This document shows, in pieces, positions 26,162 through 34,430 of a stretch of 64,000 nucleotides of DNA (its first letter is position 1; every line of letters starts with the position of its first letter). A program made the translations under genes and the position numbers. This DNA is from Candidatus Bathyarchaeota archaeon (lineage in GTDB: Archaea > Thermoproteota > Bathyarchaeia > Bathyarchaeales > Bathycorpusculaceae), in the NCBI GenBank assembly GCA_003151735.1, contig PLYI01000055.1, positions 1-64,000 of the forward strand. The letters are read 5' to 3'. The notes beneath the pieces were generated by a model. The model was not told where the DNA came from, ran no database searches, and saw only the letters and a program-made list of their open reading frames with translations.

Positions 26162-27358
26162 TTAATGGTCAATTAGGCTTTGAGCACCGTTCAGGAGCGG
26201 AATAGCAACGTTAAGGCCTGTTGCGAGTCTTGTGTTCTCCCAGAATTCTGGGCAAGAATTCGACTCATGAAACACCAATGCGCTCTTGTTTTTTTCTACG
26301 TTTTCTTCAATTATGTTTTTAATGTTTTCGTATGATTCTATGTTCTTGTATCCGTTGAAGGCTTTTTCTAACTTGACAGTCCATGCTTCGAAATCAGTCA
26401 GGCGCATCTCATCTGCCTTAACCTTCTGAACGGGACCAAATGCTTGAGCAGCTTTATCAAGTTCACCCTTAAGGTAAACATCATCCGCATTCTTGTTATC
26501 TTTAACATCCACCATGGCATCTAAGGCGAATATCCATGCTTCGCTGCCTTTGCCAAGGGTTTTTCCGCATTTCACCGCCAACTCCTGAATACTAAGTGGC
26601 AGTTTGGCGTGGAAAACCAGGTTGCCAAGGAAGGTGTTGGTGCGGAAATCTTTGAAGCCGGCACGCGCCATCGCAGTGTGGTAGCAAACGGGGTGTTTGC
26701 CTTTTTCTTTGGATACGATTATTCGTAAATCATAGAACCATTTCTGCACCAGTTCCTGAGCGACAACGCCGATAGGATTGATTATTGAAGATTTTGTTTC
26801 TTTGATGCTGGCCTCCAGTTCTTCGCGGGTTTTTGACAGCATAATCATTTTGCCATGTGTTCCAGCATCAGCCTTGATAACGATACCTTCCTCTAAAGGA
26901 ATTTCTTGCTCAAAGAGGTCAGCAATGTCTTTTTCGTTGTGGATTTCTTTTCCGTTTTTCAGGGTGTCGGTTGAGTCGCAGGGGACGAAGACGGTTTTGG
27001 GAATTGGGATGCCTTCTTTGAAGAGGTGCAGCAGTGTGCGTAGTTTGCTGTAACAGATGAATTCGCTTTGCGAAGTGTTGAGGGTTTTTTTGCCGAGCAT
27101 CTCCATGATGTATGAGGCTTGGAGACGCCGGTTTTTGCTCTGCGCACGATTAAGCACAACAGCGGTGCCATTAATGATGCTGGTGTAGTCTTTGCCCTTG
27201 GTTTTAGCGCTAAAACCATTTTTAGAAATGGACAGGGCGATTTTGCGGAAGGGAATGTAAGTTAGGTCTATTCCGAGTTGCTGGGCGGTGAACTTTATGC
27301 CGTTTTCGTCGCTTTCCGAGCGCTCATACAAAAGTGCAATGCTCATCGCTTTCAGCAT
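26162..27358 (-). CDS. lysX: LysX-type ATP-grasp ligase with an unusual insertion
   Basis: A 398-residue ATP-grasp (RimK-like) ligase that should attach aminoadipate or glutamate to the C-terminal Glu of LysW. The N-terminal domain begins MSIALLYERSESDENGI; ATP-binding residues are in IVIKADAGTHGKMIML and the metal site is FHESNSCPEF (residues 363-372), followed by the usual ENTRLATGLNV end. Known LysX proteins are about 270-290 residues. Here about 75-80 charged residues (about 283-360) separate the strand IFALDA from FHESN, the two halves of the catalytic core. A TATA-like element at 27376-27384 could give lysX its own, almost leaderless transcript. Lysine versus arginine specificity is unresolved. 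Confidence 0.82.
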   Translation of the reverse strand: MLKAMSIALLYERSESDENGIKFTAQQLGIDLTYIPFRKIALSISKNGFSAKTKGKDYTSIINGTAVVLNRAQSKNRRLQASYIMEMLGKKTLNTSQSEFICYSKLRTLLHLFKEGIPIPKTVFVPCDSTDTLKNGKEIHNEKDIADLFEQEIPLEEGIVIKADAGTHGKMIMLSKTREELEASIKETKSSIINPIGVVAQELVQKWFYDLRIIVSKEKGKHPVCYHTAMARAGFKDFRTNTFLGNLVFHAKLPLSIQELAVKCGKTLGKGSEAWIFALDAMVDVKDNKNADDVYLKGELDKAAQAFGPVQKVKADEMRLTDFEAWTVKLEKAFNGYKNIESYENIKNIIEENVEKNKSALVFHESNSCPEFWENTRLATGLNVAIPLLNGAQSLIDH

Positions 27359-27421
27359 CCGTGAAAAGAATTTGACTTAAAAACGTGATTTAATGCAAGA
27401 AATTGGGCTGTTGGATACTTT

Positions 27422-27640
27422 TTATTCGCCCCAGTCTTCCCCTTCAATCGTTAACTCTTGAAGGTCAACGCAACCGCATTTTATCTGTTTAACTTCGAGT
27501 TCAAGGCCGCAGCCAGGGCAACTTACAATTTCTCCTTTCTCTGTATCTGCTGGAACATCAAGTTCTGCGTCGCAGTCGGGGCATTTTGCTTTGTTAATAG
27601 CCTTTGCTTGTTGAGGATTCGAGTTTACTGGTTTAATCAT
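27422..27640 (-). CDS. lysW: Amino-group carrier protein LysW
   Basis: A 72-residue acidic carrier. Zinc-ribbon cysteines are CPDC and CPGC, the globular end has a further CGC, and the C-terminus is EGEDWGE, the conserved EDWGE tail whose terminal Glu side chain carries the growing amino acid. Residues 1-18 are a basic extension not usual in the shortest homologues. It is the first gene of the lysine operon, 63 bp before lysX, and divergent from an Lrp-type regulator. Confidence 0.95.
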   Translation of the reverse strand: MIKPVNSNPQQAKAINKAKCPDCDAELDVPADTEKGEIVSCPGCGLELEVKQIKCGCVDLQELTIEGEDWGE

Positions 27641-27696
27641 TTTTTATTCGTCACTTTATTGTTTTAGGAAATGTCAATCAGATAATTTCCAGTTTC

Positions 27697-27704
27697 TTTT
27701 AAAC
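27697..27704 (-). promoter_or_regulatory. TATA-like box for lysW
   Basis: On the minus strand this reads GTTTAAAA, about 57-64 nt before the ATG at 27640, giving a predicted leader of about 35 nt. The 247-bp gap to the divergent regulator is the natural place for an Lrp operator. Confidence 0.45.
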
Positions 27705-27848
27705 ATTTTGACTTATTTGTTACAACTTGGACTTTTAATGTTCCATTTGGTGCAACCTATTCGCTTGCTTAGGATTACAAAAAACGTACCACAACCGTGC
27801 CGCCACAACGAAATCCGGATCTCCCCTTTGGGGGCAACGATGGAAAAC

Positions 27849-27857
27849 GTTAAATTT
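27849..27857 (+). promoter_or_regulatory. TATA-like box for the Lrp/AsnC regulator
   Basis: The element GTTAAATTT lies about 35 nt before the ATG at 27888, predicting a transcript that starts a few nucleotides before the start codon. Confidence 0.45.
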
Positions 27858-27887
27858 TTCTAAAGCACTAGTCACTCGGCTGAAAAA

Positions 27888-28298
27888 ATGGATGAAAAAG
27901 ACAAGCAAATCATAAAAATCCTAAAAGATGACGCAAGAGCAGGCTACGGCGATATAGGCAGCAAAGTCGGATTATCAGAAGGCGCCGTCCGAAAAAGAAT
28001 CAAAACATTAACCGACGAATCCGTTATCAGAAAATTCACCGTCAAAATCGGCGTAGCAGAAGGCGCCCAAGCTATAACACTACTCGCAACAAACCCCGCG
28101 TACCCAACCCAGGAAGTATCCAAAAAAATCCAAGCAACCCCAAACGTAGAAACAATCTACGAAGTCACAGGCGAATACGACATCGTCGCAGTCATCAGCG
28201 GCATGAACGTGACGGAAGTTAACGAATGTATAGAAAAAATTCGCCGAGTCGAAGGCATCATGAAAACCAACACAATGATAGTACTACGCAGCTGGTAA
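27888..28298 (+). CDS. Lrp/AsnC-family regulator, possible LysM counterpart
   Basis: A 136-residue two-domain protein: an N-terminal HTH (DEKDKQIIKILKDDARAGYG, then VGLSEGAVRKRIKTL) and a C-terminal RAM/AsnC ligand domain (IYEVTGEYDIVAVISGMNVTEVNECIEKI), ending MIVLRSW. Lrp proteins form octamers that sense amino acids. In Sulfolobus an Lrp-type protein (LysM) controls the lysW-X-J-K genes in response to lysine; the divergent position beside lysW suggests the same job here, which is inference. A TATA-like box precedes the ATG. Confidence 0.85.
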   Translation: MDEKDKQIIKILKDDARAGYGDIGSKVGLSEGAVRKRIKTLTDESVIRKFTVKIGVAEGAQAITLLATNPAYPTQEVSKKIQATPNVETIYEVTGEYDIVAVISGMNVTEVNECIEKIRRVEGIMKTNTMIVLRSW

Positions 28299-28486
28299 CT
28301 AACTCTTCTTACATTTTTACGCATTTAATACACCACAGCAAACATGAAACCGGAATCATAGCAACCAACCGCGGTTTAAGTCTCAGTAAAGGGCAGTTTA
28401 AATAACAGACCTTCAAAAAGAAGTAAACATTAAACGGTTGGATATCCCTGAGCATAATAACACAATTAAAAACGGAACTTTCGCTT

Positions 28487-28741
28487 TTGATGCCAACCCT
28501 CGAAAGAAAATACCATGTTGAGACTATCGAAATTTTCGGTTCATACGTCCGAGGAGAGCAATCACAAAAAAGCGACTTAGACTTGCTGATAACGTTTTCG
28601 CAGCCTTACAGCCTTTGGGAACTCCTCGATGTCAAAGAATTTCTTTCCAAAAAATTACGTTTACAAAGTGACTTAGTGCCGAAAGACTCCATAAAACCAA
28701 TGTTAAAAGAACAGATTACCCAAGAAGCCATACCTGTATGA
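28487..28741 (+). CDS. mntA: MNT-type minimal nucleotidyltransferase (antitoxin)
   Basis: An 84-residue MNT protein with the signature GSYVRGEQSQKSDLDLLI (GS at 18-19, D30 and D32). MNT partners neutralise HEPN RNases by AMPylating them. The call starts at TTG 28487/ATG 28490, but the same frame is open upstream to the TAA at 28424 and encodes LSIITQLKTELSLLMP, which matches the N-terminal helix of full-length MNT proteins. The original start may therefore be lost or non-canonical. Its TGA overlaps the ATG of the broken HEPN gene. Confidence 0.78.
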   Translation: MMPTLERKYHVETIEIFGSYVRGEQSQKSDLDLLITFSQPYSLWELLDVKEFLSKKLRLQSDLVPKDSIKPMLKEQITQEAIPV

Positions 28742-29084
28742 AAAGAAACTATGCTCTACCTTAAGGACATTTTTGATGCATTGATGAAATCGAAGAGTTC
28801 ACAGGGGTCTAACAGAACAGGGCTTTGTAACAAACAAAGTGGTTGTCAGGGCAATAATTACCGATTTAATTATAATCGGGGAAGCGGTCGATAAAATTCC
28901 TAAAAACGTCAAGTACAAGTATAGGCAGATTCCATGGCGTACATGGGAGAGAATGAGGGAAACCAGAAATGAGCTTGCACACGAATACTACAATGTTAAA
29001 CCTGAAGTTTTATGGTCAATTGTGAAACATGAATTGCCGCCTCTAAAACCCTTAATTAAGGAAATGCTTGAAAAAGAAACATAG
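28738..29084 (+). pseudogene. hepT: Frameshifted HEPN-domain toxin (DUF86)
   Basis: ATG 28738 overlaps the MNT stop, and the sequence reads MKRNYA in frame 1, then LYLKDIFDA in the next frame, then DEIEEFT back in frame 1, then GLTEQGFVTNKVVVRA in a third frame that stays open to 29084. Placed in order these give a normal DUF86/HEPN N-terminus, so at least three small indels have broken the gene. The last 81 codons (open from 28839) keep the RNase motif RNELAH (RNxxxH) and the PWRTWERMRETRNELAHEYY core. A truncated product starting at 28839 (GTG) is possible but would lack the first helices. Confidence 0.8.
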
Positions 29085-29400
29085 AACCGGGCTCCGTATA
29101 CACCACAGTAAATAAAGAACCTGACATTGCTAAAAGTTATGCCCGCAGCAAAAAGTTTGATCACTGCAAGATGAATAATTGTAAGTATTGAGGTTGGTGC
29201 TGCTTAGAATTGCTTGTGTTATAGATTTTTAATTTACATTTTTGTTTGGTGGGATTGTTTTTTAGGGTGGTGGGGCGGTTGTTGCCGAATGGCCATGCTA
29301 GTGCCCGCTTGCATCGTGCTGTGCATTGCTTTCTTTGCTGTCGTTGTCATTTTTGGGTAGCTCACCAACGTATTAGGAGCATATTAGGCGTCTATTAGCA

Positions 29401-29441
29401 TCCAAATAGCAGATCTATGCAGAAACCTACAGGGGGTAGGT
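29401..29441. repeat. Dispersed 41-bp element with hairpin, copy 1
   Basis: Matches 49051-49091 with four differences, and 28 of the last 29 bases agree (ATCTATGCAGAAACCTA, then AGGGGGTAGGT). The end folds as ACCTAC / GTAGGT around AGGGG, followed by a T tract. The single change within the stem in the other copy is C to T, which keeps a G-U pair. It could be a terminator, a small RNA or a tiny mobile element. Confidence 0.65.
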
Positions 29442-29512
29442 CTTATTGGCGTTTTTTTTAGGTCAAAACCATTAGAGCGGATTTACGCCTAAAACAAAGT
29501 TTCCAAGCATAG

Positions 29513-29523
29513 CAAATATAAGG
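29513..29523 (+). promoter_or_regulatory. TATA-like box for the zinc-ribbon/EF-1beta operon
   Basis: The element CAAATATAAGG lies about 44 nt before the ATG at 29562, giving a predicted leader of about 15-20 nt. Confidence 0.5.
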
Positions 29524-29561
29524 AACCCTTACAATATTGACGGCACAGAAGTGTTTAGTTC

Positions 29562-29741
29562 ATGTCAGAAAAATTGTCCTTAGTCACATGTACAAGTTGC
29601 GGTAAACCGATTCCTCCAGGCAGTGAATCTACGAAGTTTCTGTGCCCAAATTGCGGTGATATCCAGATTAAACGAGATGGAAAATGCCGCAAGTTCGGTC
29701 GCCTCTACAAATGCCCCAAATGCGGTTTTAGCGGACCATAA
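29562..29741 (+). CDS. Small two-knuckle zinc-ribbon protein upstream of EF-1beta
   Basis: A 59-residue protein not caught by longer-frame searches. It has four CxxC-type pairs: CTSCGK near the start, CPNCGD, a Cys in GKCRKFG, and CPKCGF before the end SGP. This matches the small archaeal zinc-finger family (DUF1610-like, HVO_2753-type) that is conserved directly upstream of elongation factor 1-beta. It starts at ATG 29562 and stops 12 bp before EF-1beta. A translation-linked role is inferred from conserved gene order. Confidence 0.82.
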   Translation: MSEKLSLVTCTSCGKPIPPGSESTKFLCPNCGDIQIKRDGKCRKFGRLYKCPKCGFSGP

Positions 29742-29753
29742 AGGCGCATTTGC

Positions 29754-30032
29754 ATGGGTAGCGTTCTTGTAACTTACAAGGTTTTTCCAGAAGACATAGT
29801 TCCAAGCTTTGACGACTTAAAAGCCAAAATCAAGGGTATCTTGCCTGAATTCGCAGCAATCGAAGGATACGGCGAAGAACCCGTTGCATTCGGGCTAGTA
29901 GCGCTTCTAGTTCAAATCAAATATCCTGAGGATAAAAGCGGTTTGGTTGATGAATTTGAGGAAAAACTCGCGAAAATTCCAGGTGTAAGTCAAGCTCAAA
30001 CCTTTCAGGTGCGCCGAACAAGCCGCGATTAA
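29754..30032 (+). CDS. ef1b: Translation elongation factor 1-beta (aEF-1B)
   Basis: A 92-residue archaeal EF-1beta, the guanine-nucleotide exchange factor for EF-1alpha. The sequence GSVLVTYKVFPEDIVPSFDDLK, the core GYGEEPVAFGLVALLVQIKYPE and the C-terminal IPGVSQAQTFQVRR are characteristic, and the length is normal. It is cotranscribed with the upstream zinc-ribbon gene. Confidence 0.93.
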   Translation: MGSVLVTYKVFPEDIVPSFDDLKAKIKGILPEFAAIEGYGEEPVAFGLVALLVQIKYPEDKSGLVDEFEEKLAKIPGVSQAQTFQVRRTSRD

Positions 30033-30096
30033 GCCCCTTTACCCCTAACACCCTTGTCTTATATGTACTTGAAAGTCGTATTTCTTACACTTTAAA

Positions 30097-30107
30097 GTTT
30101 ATATAGG
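30097..30107 (+). promoter_or_regulatory. TATA box for cdc48
   Basis: The element GTTTATATAGG is one of the strongest TATA matches in the window. It predicts a start near 30128 and a leader of about 45 nt containing the TAGGAG ribosome binding site before ATG 30174. Confidence 0.55.
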
Positions 30108-30173
30108 AATAACCGCTTTTTCAAACACATATCCCAGAAACAGATAATCAGGATTATTTAGGAGAAATTCTAC

Positions 30174-32378
30174 ATGAGCGAAGTACAATTACGCGTTGGA
30201 GACGCACGACAAAGAGATGTCGGTAGAGGAATCGCCCGCATTGACCAGCGAACCATGCAGAAACTAGGCATAAGTGCTGGAGACGTAATTGAAATCGTGA
30301 ATAAACGCACAACCAGCGCCATCGCTTGGCCAGCATACAGTGAAGACCAAAACCGCGACATCATCCGCATTGACGGTTTCACCCGCAAAAACAGCGGCGT
30401 AGCCATAAACGAATATGTCGTGATACGTCCTGCAAAAGTTAAAACAGCTCTCTCTATAACCCTTGCGCCAGTGGACATGCGCCTCAATGTAGATGAAGAC
30501 TTCACCACTTTTGTCAAAAACCGCCTTATGGAACGCACCCTGGTTGAAGGCGACACAACACTTGTCATGATGCTGGGACACGCTATCCCATTTACAGTTT
30601 CAAAAACACGCCCCCACGGCATCATAAAAGTAACAGCTGAAACCCACCTAACCATACTAAACGAGCCAGCGCCCGAAGGCAAAGGATTACCCAGAACCAA
30701 CTACGAAGACATCGGTGGATTACACACAGAAATCCAACGTGTCCGCGAAATGGTAGAGTTGCCGCTAAGACACCCAGAACTTTTCCAACGCTTAGGAATT
30801 GAACCGCCAAAAGGCGTTCTCCTACACGGTCCACCTGGCTGCGGCAAAACCCTCCTCGCTCGCGCAGTCGCTAACGAGTCAGAAGCAAACTTCTACTCCA
30901 TCAACGGACCAGAAATCATGAGTAAATTCTACGGAGAATCCGAAGCACGACTCCGAGAGATTTTCCAGCAAGCCCAACAGAACGCTCCAAGCATAATATT
31001 CGTTGATGAACTTGACGCCATTGCGCCTAAACGTGAAGAGGTCACTGGCGAAGTGGAAAGACGCGTTGTCGCTCAACTCCTCGCATTGATGGATGGCTTA
31101 TCTGGAAGAGGAAACGTCATAGTTATAGGCGCAACCAACCGACCAGGAGCACTTGACCCTGCGCTACGTAGACCAGGACGGTTCGACCGCGAAATAGAAA
31201 TCGGCGTCCCGGACAAGAAAGGAAGATATGAAGTTCTCCAAATTCACACCCGCGGAATGCCCCTACATGGAGTGGAGAAACCTGAGGGCGAAAAATCAGG
31301 CGAAGACGTTGACCTCAAAAAACTCGCCGATATGACACACGGCTATACAGGCGCAGACTTATCTGCACTGGGCAGAGAAACCGCCATGAAAGCGTTAAGG
31401 CGATACTTACCGCAGATTAACCTTGAAGAAGAACGCATCCCACCGTCAGTGCTGGAGAAGATGGAGATTAAAATGGATGATTTCCTCGGCGCCTTCAAAG
31501 AAGTCACGCCTACAGCTATGCGGGAAGTCTACATTGAAGTTTCAACCGTCCACTGGGCTGATGCCGGCGGACTAGACGACGTTAAACAACACTTGATTGA
31601 ATCTGTGGAGTGGCCGATAAAGACGCCTGAAATATTCACTAAGCTTGGAATTAGACCGCCAAAAGGCATCTTGCTCTATGGTCCACCTGGCTGCGGCAAA
31701 ACCCTCTTAGCTCGCGCAGTAGCGACGGAAAGCGAAGCCAACTTCATTTCCATTAAAGGACCAGAGGTCTTTAGCAAATGGGTGGGCGAATCAGAAAAAG
31801 CCATCCGCGAAGTCTTCCGCAAAGCACGCATGGCAGCACCAGCAATAATATTCCTCGACGAAATCGACTCTTTAACGCCGAGACGCGGTATGGGTATGTC
31901 TGACAGCGGAGTTTCAGAACGGGTCATAAGTCAGCTGCTAACTGAGATGGATGGCATAACTACGTTGCAAGACATCGTGGTGATTGCTGCTACTAACCGC
32001 CCTGACATGGTTGATTCAGCTGTTCTTCGTCCAGGACGCTTTGACCGCTTAATCTATGTGCCTGAACCTGACGAAAAAAGCCGTTTGCAAATCCTAAAAA
32101 TCTACACAAAAGGCATGCCAATCAATAAAGATGTGGACCTAAACCAGCTGACAATTGCAACCAAATACTATTCTGGCGCTGACATAGAATCCCTATGCCG
32201 TGAAGCTGCAATGCATGCACTGCGAAAGAACGTTAACTCCACCGAAGTTCTGATGAAAGACTTCCAGGATGCACTAAAAGAGATGGGCCCATCGATTACT
32301 CCTGACATGGAAAAATGGTACAAGAGCTTCATGCAGCAAATCCGACAAGTACAAAAGCCACAAACCCCAGTTGCATAG
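30174..32378 (+). CDS. cdc48: CDC48/VCP-type double AAA+ ATPase
   Basis: A 734-residue protein: an N-terminal substrate/cofactor domain (about 1-185), then two AAA modules, each with [15 protein letters not shown] (about residues 220 and 502), Walker B DELDA and DEIDS, sensor NRP and second-region arginines. It unfolds proteins for degradation, feeding the 20S proteasome whose beta subunit is at 37892, and remodels complexes. The C-terminus (QTPVA) lacks a clear HbYX proteasome-docking tail. A downstream small gene starts behind a GGAAAGG site. Confidence 0.97.
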   Translation: MSEVQLRVGDARQRDVGRGIARIDQRTMQKLGISAGDVIEIVNKRTTSAIAWPAYSEDQNRDIIRIDGFTRKNSGVAINEYVVIRPAKVKTALSITLAPVDMRLNVDEDFTTFVKNRLMERTLVEGDTTLVMMLGHAIPFTVSKTRPHGIIKVTAETHLTILNEPAPEGKGLPRTNYEDIGGLHTEIQRVREMVELPLRHPELFQRLGIEPPKGVLLHGPPGCGKTLLARAVANESEANFYSINGPEIMSKFYGESEARLREIFQQAQQNAPSIIFVDELDAIAPKREEVTGEVERRVVAQLLALMDGLSGRGNVIVIGATNRPGALDPALRRPGRFDREIEIGVPDKKGRYEVLQIHTRGMPLHGVEKPEGEKSGEDVDLKKLADMTHGYTGADLSALGRETAMKALRRYLPQINLEEERIPPSVLEKMEIKMDDFLGAFKEVTPTAMREVYIEVSTVHWADAGGLDDVKQHLIESVEWPIKTPEIFTKLGIRPPKGILLYGPPGCGKTLLARAVATESEANFISIKGPEVFSKWVGESEKAIREVFRKARMAAPAIIFLDEIDSLTPRRGMGMSDSGVSERVISQLLTEMDGITTLQDIVVIAATNRPDMVDSAVLRPGRFDRLIYVPEPDEKSRLQILKIYTKGMPINKDVDLNQLTIATKYYSGADIESLCREAAMHALRKNVNSTEVLMKDFQDALKEMGPSITPDMEKWYKSFMQQIRQVQKPQTPVA

Positions 32379-32391
32379 GAAAGGAAAGTTT

Positions 32392-32628
32392 ATGCCGCAG
32401 ATAAAAACTTGGAAAACACGCCCAGCCTACTTCTTCCTTTTAGAAGTTTTAACCAAGAAGGGCGACTTAACAGACGACGACCTTTTCGACCAACTTAAAA
32501 GCGAGTACGAAGATTTAGGCTTCAAAGACTTCAACGAAATACTCTTGAAACTTGAGGTAAGCGGCAAAGTCCGAACTTCTTCAATGTCACGCGGCAAACG
32601 CCGAATCGAACTAGTACACCCACATTAA
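32392..32628 (+). CDS. Small conserved protein coupled to cdc48
   Basis: A 78-residue protein from ATG 32392 (preceded by GGAAAGG; the frame extends to TTG 32371 inside cdc48 but that start is less likely). The sequence begins PQIKTWKTRPAYFFLLEVL, followed by LTDDDLFDQLKSEYEDLGFKDFNEILLKLEVSGKV, a winged-helix-like arrangement of helices with a basic end. It resembles a conserved archaeal hypothetical found beside CDC48; that is from memory. It might bind nucleic acid or act as a CDC48 adaptor. Function unknown. Confidence 0.7.
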   Translation: MPQIKTWKTRPAYFFLLEVLTKKGDLTDDDLFDQLKSEYEDLGFKDFNEILLKLEVSGKVRTSSMSRGKRRIELVHPH

Positions 32629-32665
32629 CCCAACCTTTTCTTAACTATTCTTCGAGTTTTTTCAC

Positions 32666-32715
32666 TTATTGGAAATGGAACTTGAACCTTTTTTGTTGTT
32701 TTTTAGCCTTTTTCA
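32666..32715 (+). terminator. T-rich dispersed element, copy 1 (probable terminator)
   Basis: Begins with ATTGGAAATGGAA at 32668-32680, then two T-rich tracts (GAACCTTTTTTGT and TTTTTTAGCCTTTTT). The same module follows the RuBisCO gene at 60721-60770. Both lie about 25-40 nt after a stop codon on the plus strand, and T-rich tracts terminate archaeal transcription. Confidence 0.6.
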
Positions 32716-32789
32716 GGATAGCCTAAAAAAAATCCTGCTCTCTGTGACTCCCCTCCCCTTATATAAAAGACAAATCCAATAGCTTAACA

Positions 32790-34025
32790 ATGATAGCCCA
32801 AAAAATTCAACCTACAGACGCAATAGTAGTGGGGAGCGGACCGGTAGGTTCCTACGCTGCTGAACACTTAGCCAAAAAAGGCGTAATAGTTACTGTTTTT
32901 GAAGAACACCCAACGATTGGGCTGCCGTCGCATTGCGCTGGGCACATCAGCATACGAAGCCTAAGAAATATGGGGCTCTATCCGCTTCCAAAGGGAATAG
33001 TTGAGAACACTTTTTGTGTCGCGAACTTTCACTCGCCGCTTGGAGCTAAATTCTCGCTTAAACTGTCTTGTCCAGTCACAACCGCCTTGAATAGGGCACG
33101 GTTTGACCAGTACTTGTCCGAAAAAGCTCAGTTGGCTGGAGCAAGCTATGTAATGAACTCTCCAGTTCAATCTTTATTGATAAAAGAAGGCCGCGTTAAA
33201 GGTGTCACAATTGAGAAAGAGGGTGCTCAAGATAAAATTTACAGTAAAATCGTGTTGGATGCAGAGGGAGTGTCCTCTAGACTCTTGAGGCAAACTGGAT
33301 TGAAGGCTCTCAAACCCAGCGGGCTGGTTTATGCAGTTGAAGCGGAAGTGGAGGGCGTTCAGGATGTTGAGCTTGACGCGGTTGAGGTTTACTTTGGCAA
33401 ATCTTATGCTCCGGGGTTTTACGGGTGGCTAATCCCAAGACCAGATGGCTCAGCGAAGGTTGGTTTAGCAACAAACCATGGAGATCCACGCACGTACCTT
33501 AAACTACTCATGTCAAAGCACCCAGTCGCTTCAAAACAGCTTAGCAAAGCCAAAATAACACAGATTGGCTACCACACCATCACGTTGGGCGGACCAATCA
33601 ACAGATCCTATGCCGATGGTTTTCTTGCTGTCGGCGACTGCGCTTCACAAGTCAAGCCCACAACGGGCGGCGGAGTAATCTTCGGGTTAACCTGCGCCAA
33701 AGAGGCTGCGGAAGTTGCAAGCCAAGCCATAGCTCAAGGCGATGTTTCATCTAATTTTCTGAAGACATATCAAAAGCGATGCGGTGATTTGTTGAATTTT
33801 GATTTCCTCGTAATGCTTCGACTTAGACGGTTTCTTAATTCTCTTTCAGACGAAAAATTAGATGAGGTGCTGCGGGTCTGCGGAAAATTAGGGGTAGACA
33901 AAGCATTAAGAGATGTAAATGAGATTGATTTTCAGGGAAAACTTTTGCTTACAGCAATGAGAAAACCTGCTATGGTTGCGGCTCTGTCTTACTTTGGATT
34001 ACTTTACCTGTCTGCAAACCCTTAA
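32790..34025 (+). CDS. Geranylgeranyl-reductase-family FAD oxidoreductase
   Basis: A 411-residue flavoprotein. The FAD Rossmann motif VVGSGPVGSYAAEHLAKKG is followed by the family-specific GLPSHCAGHIS region, and the second FAD motif is GFLAVGDCASQVKPTTGGGVIFGL. Archaeal members saturate the geranylgeranyl chains of ether lipids at the membrane; others act on related isoprenoids. It begins at ATG 32790. With the UbiA enzyme at 3410 it suggests local lipid-core genes, but the two are far apart. Confidence 0.85.
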   Translation: MIAQKIQPTDAIVVGSGPVGSYAAEHLAKKGVIVTVFEEHPTIGLPSHCAGHISIRSLRNMGLYPLPKGIVENTFCVANFHSPLGAKFSLKLSCPVTTALNRARFDQYLSEKAQLAGASYVMNSPVQSLLIKEGRVKGVTIEKEGAQDKIYSKIVLDAEGVSSRLLRQTGLKALKPSGLVYAVEAEVEGVQDVELDAVEVYFGKSYAPGFYGWLIPRPDGSAKVGLATNHGDPRTYLKLLMSKHPVASKQLSKAKITQIGYHTITLGGPINRSYADGFLAVGDCASQVKPTTGGGVIFGLTCAKEAAEVASQAIAQGDVSSNFLKTYQKRCGDLLNFDFLVMLRLRRFLNSLSDEKLDEVLRVCGKLGVDKALRDVNEIDFQGKLLLTAMRKPAMVAALSYFGLLYLSANP

Positions 34026-34058
34026 AATCTTGAACGCAAACTATAAACGGGAAATCCA

Positions 34059-34421
34059 ATGAGTCAATTTGAATACAAACAAGTCCTCGTCTTCCGAACC
34101 GACCTACAACTGAGCAAAGGCAAAATCGCAGCCCAAGCTGGACACGCAGCAGTCTCCGCAGCCCAAGACGGTTATGCTCGCCATAAGAAGTGGTGGGACG
34201 CTTGGATGCATGAGGGTCAAAAAAAAGTCGCGGTTAAAGTTGCAAGCGAAAAAGAACTGCACGAACTCGAAGAGGCAGCGGACGATTTAGGTTTGCCTCA
34301 TGCACTTATTGTTGATGCAGGTTTAACGGAGATTCCTGAGGGCACCGTGACTTGTTTGGGGATTGGTCCAGCGCCAACAGGCATGGTTGACCGTTTAACT
34401 GGCAAACTAAAGTTGCTCTAA
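34059..34421 (+). CDS. pth2: Peptidyl-tRNA hydrolase, Pth2 type
   Basis: A 120-residue Pth2 enzyme that recycles peptidyl-tRNA released from ribosomes. The core motifs are KQVLVFRTDLQLSKGKIAAQAGHAAV, KVASEKELHELEEAA and GLTEIPEGTVTCLGIGPAP; length and ends are normal. It is followed after 9 bp by truD, a common archaeal pair. Confidence 0.97.
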   Translation: MSQFEYKQVLVFRTDLQLSKGKIAAQAGHAAVSAAQDGYARHKKWWDAWMHEGQKKVAVKVASEKELHELEEAADDLGLPHALIVDAGLTEIPEGTVTCLGIGPAPTGMVDRLTGKLKLL

Positions 34422-34430
34422 GGCGATTTT

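Larger units (their letters stand above)
29085..29561. other. Intergenic region with dispersed hairpin element
   Basis: About 480 bp after the decayed toxin. It contains G-rich and T-rich patches (29245-29285), a short ATTAG-repeat patch (29368-29400), the dispersed element at 29401-29441 followed by a T tract at 29452-29459, and the promoter of the next operon (29513-29523). No protein gene was recognised. Confidence 0.5.

Noticed and set aside
30170-30700. 176-residue minus-strand frame inside cdc48
   Set aside because: Antisense shadow of the conserved CDC48 N-terminal domain; Ser/Arg/Met-rich translation without motif.
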